A stretch of 64,000 nucleotides of DNA, from NCBI GenBank assembly GCA_963681505.1, contig OY811974.1:9593547-9657546 (forward strand), written 5' to 3'. A program made the translations under genes and the position numbers. The notes below the pieces were generated by a model, which worked only from the letters and a program-made list of their open reading frames with translations, made no database searches and was not told the origin of the DNA. The stretch comes from Eunapius fragilis (taxonomy: Eukaryota > Porifera > Demospongiae > Spongillida > Spongillidae). This document shows, piece after piece, positions 56,240 to 64,000 of this stretch (positions are counted from its first letter, which is position 1; each line of letters opens with the position of its first letter).

Positions 56240-57330
56240 AATTAAGTTGTATCCTTAAAGTTGCGTATATACGTTTTGTTAATGTACTCTGTGTACAATA
56301 AATATGGCCCATTAAAATTATTTTTGGGTTTTAAGGTTAATTAATTCGCAACACCTGACCAGATTTGAAATGCAGAGTTTACATTTCAAATCAGGCTCTT
56401 TGGTAATGGCAACAAGGAACCTTAAGTTGTTGTTCATAATTTTTAAACCAATTTTAATGCAGTCCTAAATCAAAACTTGTGCTAACTGGACAAACCAATC
56501 TTTGCATGTCATGGTGGGTCTAATGATTTGTTAGCGCCTTTTGCTAGACTGCATTATATTTGCTAGACTGCATTATATGCATGCATACCAGTTCCCATCA
56601 CTTTACACGTGAAATTCGATAGCAAAACCAGCACTGCAGCAACATTATGTGTCCTGGAGATGAATAAAGGAAAAATAAAATATATCAATGAAAACTGTTA
56701 CATCATGAGTGGCATACTGCGCAACATGTAATGTACATGCTAAGTGTATAGGTGTATGGGAAAACGCTTGCCAACATTGCCCAAAACATCAGTAACTATA
56801 TACTATATAGCACTTTACTCAATGTTACACACATATTTCCCCATCGCTTTTGTGCATGTGAAAGAGTATAATATCACTCTGTTTGCTGTGTTCATGGTGT
56901 ATAGGTGATGGGGTATCTTATATGAAAAGGGGGGGGGGGGGGGTTTGCAATCCCCAAACACCCCATCCCCGCCCCTGCATTGTCCTATCGTCGTCAATAG
57001 TCTGGTTGTCGTCTCTGCCCCAGAGCTATATTATTACATAATAACGGTGATATGCAGCGGTGAAAGAACCGAATAGCCTCCATCCATGGCTGCTACACTT
57101 TTTTTTCCCACCAGTTCAAGTTCATCAACTACATGCAGGCTTTTGTTATATACATGTACCAAATTATTCATAGCATGCATACCCTGGCTTAGCCATTCAG
57201 AGCATTAATAATTTAGCTATGCCGGTGTAGCCGCCAGTGGAGGAGGTGGAGGAGGTGGCTCTCCCCAGCCCAACTGCATACCCTGTGCGCACCTAGCAAT
57301 TACCCTAACCCTAAAAAAAAAAAAATCAGT
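56240..57330. other. No supported gene; G-runs and a telomere-like scrap
   Basis: This contains a G-run at about 56931-56943 and TACCCTAACCCTAAAAA at about 57301. Short duplications such as TGCTAGACTGCATTATAT occur near 56550. No exon is supported. Confidence 0.35.
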
Positions 57331-57413
57331 GCTGTAACTGTCATGCAATAATTAATCCTGTACGTAGTATACATTCATTCCCATTCGCGTATTCAATGAT
57401 AATATTATAATCA

Positions 57414-58342
57414 GGAACTACGATAGTATAGGAATTGACCCAGGTCGTGAATATCATTTTAAAAACGCGCCTAGCGTATATAATAACTCGCGTACCAAGA
57501 AACGGATAGTTCAGCTCTTTGTTCCTATCGAACCAGAAGGCAAAGACGGTCATTTAAATGTTTTGTTCCAGTCTTCAAACTGTTTGCTTCAAGAGAACAA
57601 AAAAGCTCGTGTTTTTCCTCGTCCCCAGGCTAATTCTTCTCCATCGTCGTGTAATTCTTCTTCTTCTTCCTCGCGCGAGTACAACTCGGGATAGGAATGG
57701 TTTTAAAGAGCGCAATTATACCATTCGCTTTATAATCTCCTGGAAGGACATCTTCTGGTATCAGATATACGAATAAAGCATAAAGCTGACATACGTAATC
57801 ATTACGTAATATGGAGTGCTATGTTTAACCGTTCCCATGGCGACATTTCTGTATATTTAGAATTGTGCAAACAAAAGAGGAGTGCTAAACAACGAGAGGA
57901 ATCCTCCAAAGTCGAGACGACGAGTTAGAATTCTCCCGCGTTCAGTACAGTGATCCCAAACAAATGCGGGCGTCTGCTCGTGACAGTAATTGAAGCGGGG
58001 GGGGGGGACTTGTAAGTATTAATAATCGATCAAAAAAAAAAAAAAATAGTGGAAACAAGTAAAGAAAAACATTCTCTGACGAGAAAGTTGGTGGAATATA
58101 GGCATTGGAGGCAAAGGTGGTGTAAAAAGGAGGGGAACAAGGTTTGGAGAATAGGGTAATGAGACAAAAATTCTATATTTAGCACATGTAAATGTAACAG
58201 AACCAAAAGAAGTGCTAAATATAGGATTTTTGTCTCATTACCCTTTTCTCCAAACCTTGTTCCCCTCCTTTTTACACCACCTTTGCCTCCAATTCCTATA
58301 TCCCACCAACTTTCTTGTCTGAGAATGTTTTTCTTTACTTGT
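57414..58342 (+). mobile_element. Hairpin-foldback element, copy 5
   Basis: The terminal hairpin is degenerate (GGAACTAC, GATA, GTATAGG). The block keeps GTCGTGAATATCATTTTAAA, a CTTCTTCTTCTTCC tract and CAACTCGGGATAGGAA. The foldback is 58055-58342, with the distinct arm sequence GCATTGGAGGCAAAGGTGG and its complement. Between block and foldback, at about 57900-58005, is a relic frame (RVQYSDPKQMRASARDS) comparable to the exon in copy 3. TATAA lies on both sides but is too short to call a target duplication. Confidence 0.7.
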
Positions 58343-58810
58343 TATAAGGGTTTGCATGGCAAGTGTTGGTGGTCTAGGCTCCAACTCCCGTGACAAGGAA
58401 CTCGTACTGGAAATGGGCGGGCAGCCATACAACCTCCCATGAATGGCTTGTGGGAAACAGGGGGGAAACCCTGGAATACCTATGACACACGACCCAAAAA
58501 TTATGGAGCCGAAGATATAAGCGTTGAATACTTCACATGTGCAAGAGAGATGTGACATTAAATTGGGCCATGCAGGAAAGAATGTATTAACAAGACACAG
58601 TTTTGAAATTCCACCTGAGATTGACTTCTCATTCATTAAGGTAGCGACTTCTTTCCTTAGAACATATAATCGCAATGCCGTGGCTAGATTGGGGACCAGT
58701 TGCATGGTTTACATGCATACATATGTCTACATGGGCCAGTAAACAAATAGGTGTTTGAGATGAATTCGCAATCAATTTACCATATATGGTGAAAGTGTCT
58801 CAGCAATGTA

Positions 58811-58977
58811 AAGGCCGACGACATACACGGGTCGACTTCCTGCCGATTTATCGCCTGCAAATCAAATGAATACGGGTGAAAATTCAGTAAACTAAAGTTT
58901 TACGGAGTTTTTACGCATATTCATTTGAGTTGCAGGCGATAAATCGGCAGGAAGTCGACCCGTGTATGTCGGGCTTA
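58811..58977. mobile_element. Palindromic MITE, ~167 bp
   Basis: CGACATACACGGGTCGACTT and CCTGCCGATTTATCGCCTGC continue as an almost perfect inverted pair in the second half, up to a central loop of about 40 nt. The outer ends are AAGGCC and GGGCTT. Non-coding and unassigned. Confidence 0.7.
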
Positions 58978-59289
58978 AGGGACTAAACGTTGCAACATTC
59001 GTGAAGGTCGGGCTACACCCAACGTGGATACAGATCCCAGCCGGCGGCCGCTATGTGTAAACACGTATATATAGGAACACCCTCTCGCCCTCCCCCAAAC
59101 ACAAGTTTGGTGTATATACCATTCGTGAAAAAACACCCAACACGCCTCAAAACAAAACCTTCGAGTACTTACCGCATTCTGATTCCCTGCTGTGCCACTT
59201 GAGAACAAATAGCCTACTTTCTAGCTAGTACGTATACCTCATGACCTCATGTATATGTACGTCACAAGAATTTAATTACGCTCTGAACA

Positions 59290-59415
59290 CAGCAAAAAAA
59301 GACCGCGAATCAACTTTTTGATTTCACAAATGATTTTAAAATCACTTATAAAATCATCGCATGATTGAACACAGGTGTGCTCAATCATCTGTAAAATCAA
59401 AAATTGCGTTTTTCC
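59290..59415. repeat. Dispersed AT-rich repeat, relative at 8560-8645
   Basis: TAAATCACTTGTAAA-type words, a CGCATGATTGAA word, and TCAATCAT..TAAAATCAAAAATTG recur at 8560-8645. The copy here is also internally inverted around ACACAGGTGTGCTC. Confidence 0.45.
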
Positions 59416-61577
59416 CCTTGGATTATTACGTTGTGGCCCGAGGTCATGCTTTTTTTTTCACTGTACAAGAACGTGAGTGGACGTGTGCATGTGTGTACAT
59501 ATCTCTCTGAGTGTTGTTCAACTTGCAGATCTGCCGGACATAGTGCCATACTGTATCTGGTGTCTCCGAGCCAAAATCACGCGCAGCTGCTGTGATGGGA
59601 CACGATGTTCAAACATGAACGCAACCCCGGCATCCTGTGCTTATGAACATCGTATACGTCATTGTACAAAGTCTAGGTAACTGTGCATGCTTTATTGTAC
59701 ATGTGTCCTTTGGCACCGCATTATCATAGGTGACATTATTAATCTGTATGGCATGATGAAGTGAAAAAGTTTGTAGTAAATTAGATTTGTACAACACACC
59801 GCGTGCCTTGTAAAAATGATTGTGCACTGGAGCATGGGTAACACCTAGGTACTTAAGAGGGGCGTAATGGGAACGAGACTCCAAAAGCAAGGCCCAATAG
59901 TTCCTTTGGTTCCTCACCTTTTGCCTCTAATTGGGGCGGGGTGGGGGAGTGGGCGGGGAGGGGAGGGGGGGGGGGGCTGATATGATGAATATAGGTGAGG
60001 GTAGAGATCCAGCGGGGTACACAGGATATGTAAATATGTTATGGTCATTCTCATCACAAGAAGGAATGGATTCCTACACTACCTACTGTATTTCATGAAG
60101 GTGCAAGGTGCATTGCAACCAAAGCACTATGTCCCTCTTGATAGTATCGGAACCTACGCGAGTAGGTTCCATATAGGAATCCAACAGTATCATGAATGTC
60201 ATTAAAAAAACATCACTCACGTCTAGCGGGACATTTAAGAATCGGGTCACTTCGCTCTTAGTGGCATTCGAGCGATATAAAAAAGGACAACAGTTCTACG
60301 TTGTATTTGTGTCACAAGACGGTGTACTTTTAGAGAACAAAAATACTCGTCCCCATCGTCCGTACCCAGTCCCACCTAAAATTTCTCCTCCGTCGGCTTC
60401 TTCTTCTTCTTCTTCCTTCCGGAGAGTATAACTCACGACAGGAACGTTTGTAAAGCACGCCAAGTGTACCAATCGCTTCAGGATGCGTCTGCAGGTTATC
60501 TTCGGGGGTCTGTTAGACGCCTAACTGTTCGGGCAATTAACTAAAGCGAATAGTACCTCATTTGGTATTCGGTTAAAAATACCCAATTACATCGGCTAGC
60601 TATTTTTAAATGCAATAATAGCCACGTGTCGTGGGCGTGATTCAAATTCTTAATATTCCCGCACGCTGTGGAAGAGGTATACGCACTGAATCCAAGAGCC
60701 TTTTCGGGTCCCTACGGCTCCATGTATAAATGTCCAACCATAATGCCAAATGGTTGAGAAACGGAATGGAGCAGCGATAACGTTATAGGAAGGCTCCTGA
60801 CGAATATTCAAGGTATCATTTTCTGCATGACGCCTGTGCGTTACTCTCAACTCTTATCATTCGTTACGCAGCTTGAAATGAAAGCCAAAACTACCATACA
60901 CGTAAGTACCCGAAACTATCGCATATAATTGTTTTGACCGAATTGATTTCTATACTATAGCTTCTTATATAGCATAACTTTCGAATTCTGTCGGTGGAAC
61001 TACATACGCGATCAGATACTACGGTATACAGTCTACAGCAGATAATGTGAAGCAAGAGGCTCCAATTAGAATGTGTCTCCCCCACACCACCGCCCTTACA
61101 GAAAAAAAACCCGGCAACAACTAGCCACTCGTACACCTACAGATATGCCAAACGAGTGCAATACAAGACACGACAAGGTGTCAAGCGCGATACTGAAAGG
61201 ACCATCAAAGCGACCACCCCGAAGGTGCGTTACACCATGAATGTTGGATCTGGACATAAATTATAGCATGTATAGTGTATCGCTAAAATATTTTATGCAA
61301 CAGTTACAGCGGAAGATATTGCATCTCTCTCCATGCTGTTGTTTGAAATATGTGCACGCTGTTCGCTGACAACAATTTCGTAATAATGTTAATGTGTATT
61401 GTGGTGCATAATTTATATCTAATAGTATCAAAGTTGCTGATGACAACGTATTGTGGTTTATCTGATAATAGCGTGAGATCAGTGGGTACATGTAATCTTT
61501 GTCTGATGTATTATATGGCTTCACTTGCCAGTAGAGGATTTGTTTTAACTAATGGTTGTTTAAATCACCTGTTTCAG

Positions 61578-61729
61578 GTCCAGGTCCAGGAGTGGTTCCA
61601 TGTCCAGCTGCAGGATTAGCTTCACCTGCTCTACCTGCTATATATCCTGGATATACAGAAGTATATCCTGGTCCAGAATATACAGCAGTATATCCTATAC
61701 AAGATGACATGCTCCTGGGTTATAAATGA
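61578..61729 (+). CDS. Terminal exon, Pro/Gly/Tyr-rich tail, inside copy 6
   Basis: CACCTGTTTCAG precedes PGPGVVPCPAAGLASPALPA, then IYPGYTEVYPGPEYTAVYP, IQDDMLLGYK and a TGA. YPG/YPGP repeats look like a flexible cytoplasmic or secreted tail with possible Tyr signals. AATAAA lies about 90 nt downstream at 61819. No upstream exon was found within the element. The piece may have been captured by the element or may belong to a host gene into which two element fragments inserted. Confidence 0.5.
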
Positions 61730-61818
61730 AATACTTGTACTTATTGTTTAAATAGTAATACTGTGTGTTTTAATGGTACACCCACACCTCAAAAAATTGC
61801 ATGGCCACGAGATTCTAA

Positions 61819-61824
61819 AATAAA
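61819..61824 (+). terminator. Polyadenylation signal AATAAA
   Basis: A canonical hexamer about 90 nt after the stop of the Pro/Gly/Tyr-rich exon. Confidence 0.4.
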
Positions 61825-62446
61825 ACTGTCATTTGACATTCTTGCTACATGGTTACTTTTCAAGAACTAAATACAATACTAAATCTACCAAAAAATGTAG
61901 GAAACAAGTGATAAAAACATTCTCTATGCGAGAAGGTTGGTGGTATATAGGAATCAAAGGCGGTGGTGGTGTAAAAAGCAAGGGAACAAGGATTGTGATT
62001 GAAAAGGAAAAATGAAATAGACCTATATTAGCACACACAGTTAAACATGACGACATGCTGCTAATATAGGTCTATTTCTTTTTTCCTTTTCAATCACAAT
62101 CCTTGTTCCCTTGCTTTTTACACCACCACCGCCTTTGATTCCTATATACCACCAACCTTCTCGCATAGAGAATGTTTTTATCACTTGTATTCTAAGAGTT
62201 TGAATAGACTTCCTGTTCCAGGTTGCAGCTTGAAGATACACATATTGGACGCATACATGTGAGATGTTCAGGCTCTTGGCACAGATATGATCCGATTGGA
62301 GGGATCGCTCATAGTGTGAAGTGTTTATCTGTACGATAGATAGCCTGTTTGTTTATAAGTATTTTTCAGCAATGCAGGAACAGATTTAGATGGAGTACGG
62401 TGCAATAAATCGTTACCATGGATACAATTGGGGGGTTGCTTCTCCC

Positions 62447-62615
62447 TCACTCCTCACCTTTGCCTTCCATCACACAGCTAGGAGTGTGGTCCTTTTCCAT
62501 CAGGTTGCCTTCTTGATGGTGGTGTGTTTGACAGGAGACGGGTGGCTCACCAGCAATTACAATCCAGTTTTTTTTTATTTACCGCCATTGATATGTGTAT
62601 GCATGAATACAATGT
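62447..62615 (-). pseudogene. Degraded duplicate of the 8.7-8.9 kb exon region
   Basis: The minus strand reads a QEGNLMEKDHTPSCVMEG-like segment, related to QGGNLVEEDHTPCFVMEE of the 8694-8835 exon. The DNA similarity extends into the flanking pyrimidine tract and intron. The acidic half and the TWTK end are missing. Confidence 0.45.
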
Positions 62616-62794
62616 GTTTGCTTCTTCCATTTGTTTCGCGAAAAATGGAGAGAATGCTAAAGTCCTCAGTGTATGATGAATTACTACACTCCCAGTGCTG
62701 TGTAGGTGGTTCAAAAAATTTGGGGTCATTAGCCTATTGTTATTTTATATAACAACATCAGACTATGTACACAGAAACACATATGTTGTGTAGC

Positions 62795-62880
62795 CCCCCC
62801 CCCCCCCCCCCCCTACCCACACACATATAACGTGCGCACATAAACATAAAATATGTTGAGTTGCCCCCCCCCCCCCCCCC
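62795..62880 (+). repeat. Two C homopolymer runs flanking a short repeat
   Basis: Two C runs of about 17-18 bases separated by about 45 bp, followed by a CACACA run. TATGTTGTGTAGCC and TATGTTGAGTTGCC precede them, so the unit is a tandem duplication. Confidence 0.8.
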
Positions 62881-62931
62881 AACACACACACACACACAGG
62901 TAAAATTAACAACAATTAGCACTCCATTAAC

Positions 62932-62990
62932 ACCTTTTCAAAGCGCATGTCTACAATGCATCTGATTGTAGACATGTGCTTTGAAAAGGT
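62932..62990. repeat. 59-nt hairpin, 26-bp stem
   Basis: ACCTTTTCAAAGCGCATGTC..ACAAT and its complement pair with about one mismatch around the loop GCATCTG. It is small and compact, like a microRNA-sized stem or a tiny foldback. No expression evidence is possible here. Confidence 0.55.
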
Positions 62991-62994
62991 ACGT

Positions 62995-63130
62995 CTGATG
63001 ACGGGTAACCCCCTGGGAAAGTCCCTAAAGTCTCTGTTACCATTTAGGTAATCTTTTAATAAATTGCGCGTAATATTGTCACATCACAATTAGGGTTAGG
63101 GTTAAAATTCTAACATATTTTTTAATAATC
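62995..63130 (+). repeat. Direct repeat, partner at 63750-63880
   Basis: CTGATGACGGGTAACCCCCT, then a CCCTAA or CCCCCTAGG word, then CAATTAGGGTTAGGGTTAAA and ATTC recur at 63750 in the same order. The interval between contains frames on both strands (63179-63529) that may be coding but show no recognisable family. Confidence 0.6.
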
Positions 63131-64000
63131 AATATATATACATGTCATTTATGTACGTACACACCATCTACACAAAAGTCAGCAAATGCAGTCCTCGTGT
63201 GCGCTCCCGGACAATGTTCCAAGGTCTAGCCTCGTTAGACTTCCGTGGTTTGAGAAAAGAAAGTTCCACATGGTCCTCCGAGGCAGCTTCCAAGTAATAT
63301 CCCTCTTTCGTGGCCCTAATCCGCAGAGGGAATTCCTCTCTTTTCGAGCCACTCCCGAAGTCAACTTTTCCGCTTTGTCACCTGTCCACATCATCCTTCC
63401 ATCCAGGTGTCCGTCTTCAAATAAGAGCGCACCACGAATCATCAAGGCTAGGGTTTCAGCCAAAGGTGCCAGGTACCGTGAGGTGGCCAGCCTACACGCA
63501 CCGATCGGACAGGTATGAGATCGCTCCAAAGAACGAAGGTAGCTCTCGAACTCAGCAAGGACACCGTCGGTTCAACCACAGGCGGTTCATTTAAATCTGA
63601 AATCATATAAAAGGTCAAATTCTTTTGCGTACAACCTGAATACTCAGTTGATCAATATATCATTGGTGCATGCCCAAACCTCTTACTAGTTACAGGCCTA
63701 TTTGGTACCAGCACCTACCCTCTGTACACGATATAATGTGAAATTATGACGCCTGATGACGGGTAACCCCCTAATAGGAAAGCCCCCTAGGCCTCAGTCC
63801 TTTTACAATTAGGTTTAGGGTTAAAATTCAATGTCATATCGATCGCGGCTATGATAAGTTATTTAAAAATCGATATAAACATAGAAGAGCCCTGTCGATG
63901 TCGACGTACGTCGTTATTGAGTTGTCCTGTTCATTAAAAATATAATTTTTATTCTATCTGTACACGTTGCGAAGGTATAGCTGTGAAAAGTACGTGCACA

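Larger units (their letters stand above)
60149..62188 (+). mobile_element. Hairpin-foldback element, copy 6, long form with cargo
   Basis: The terminal hairpin GGAACCTAC, GCGA, GTAGGTTCC (60149-60170) is perfect. The block to about 60560 has CATGAATGTCATTAAAAAA, a frame of 79 codons from 60192, GTACCCAGTCCCACC, a CTTCTTCTTCTTCC tract and CTCACGACAGGAACG. The foldback is 61904-62188 (arms GGCGGTGGTGGTGTAAAAAG type). About 1.3 kb of unique DNA lies between, including an exon-like terminal frame and a poly(A) signal. It could alternatively be two separate partial copies. Confidence 0.6.

Noticed and set aside
58238..58705. Minus-strand frame of 155 codons
   Set aside because: Its C-terminal third is the foldback arm of copy 5, and the remainder has no recognisable domain or splice context.
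63179..63529. Overlapping frames of about 110 codons on both strands
   Set aside because: Composition is protein-like on both strands, but no motif, splice site or start decides between them. Left unassigned.

Overview
This window reads as nuclear DNA of an early-branching animal, most plausibly a sponge (inference). Coding sequence is broken into short exons with GT/AG borders and long AT-rich introns. The recognisable pieces are animal-type: NHL repeat, ankyrin repeat, extracellular Cys-rich and N-glycosylated modules, and single-pass membrane proteins. They sit among many mobile-element remnants, microsatellites and homopolymer G/C runs. No rRNA, CRISPR array or bacterial-style operon was found.

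Layout. 0-9 kb: palindromic miniature elements, a tRNA-derived SINE fragment and single exons. 9.1-13.2 kb: a three-exon model for a type I membrane protein, with all junctions in phase 0. 13.6-15.5 kb: a block fragment, a Ty3/gypsy-like Pol C-terminal fragment and a 140-165 bp tandem array. 15.7 kb: an NHL-repeat fragment. 16.5-17.3 kb: a GGGAA satellite and a 21-bp coiled-coil minisatellite. 17.4-18.7 kb: a hairpin-foldback element and a mariner-like MITE. 20.1-20.9 kb: a broken non-LTR retrotransposon C-terminus. 22.5-27.5 kb: small acidic exons and repeat-gene fragments. 27.9-30.2 kb: a TIR element with 7-bp duplications and a large inverted duplication. 30.4-33.0 kb: the one long gene, a P-loop NTPase joined to a PD-(D/E)XK-type nuclease, resembling the Crinkler/CR effector-type architecture. 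33.3-35.2 kb: mariner-like MITEs. 36.8-40.6 kb: a pile-up of 5'-truncated non-LTR tails. 43.4-47.0 kb: two in-phase 216-nt exons and an ankyrin exon, with satellites in the introns. 52.6-53.7 kb: foldbacks. 55.1-55.8 kb: a plus-strand exon and a minus-strand extracellular-domain exon. 57.4-62.2 kb: two more hairpin-foldback elements.

The strongest candidate for something undescribed is the hairpin-foldback composite. One end is a 22-nt perfect hairpin, GGAAGTCTC-GCTA-GAGACTTCC in one copy. Next comes a block of roughly 0.4-0.5 kb with a CTT tract. The other end is a long near-perfect foldback of about 290 bp whose last bases are ACTTGT. Six copies have this order (17.4, 25.6, 41.3, 45.7, 57.4 and 60.1 kb). 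The stem bases covary between copies, and so do the two foldback arms. One copy interrupts a 34-bp tandem repeat with no clear target duplication, which shows that both hairpins belong to one mobile unit. The longer copies carry exon-like cargo. Hairpin ends, no target duplication, insertion next to AT and exon carriage point to a Helitron/Helentron-like or other HUH-nuclease mechanism (inference).

Gene models here are partial: splice junctions were read by eye and no similarity search was possible.
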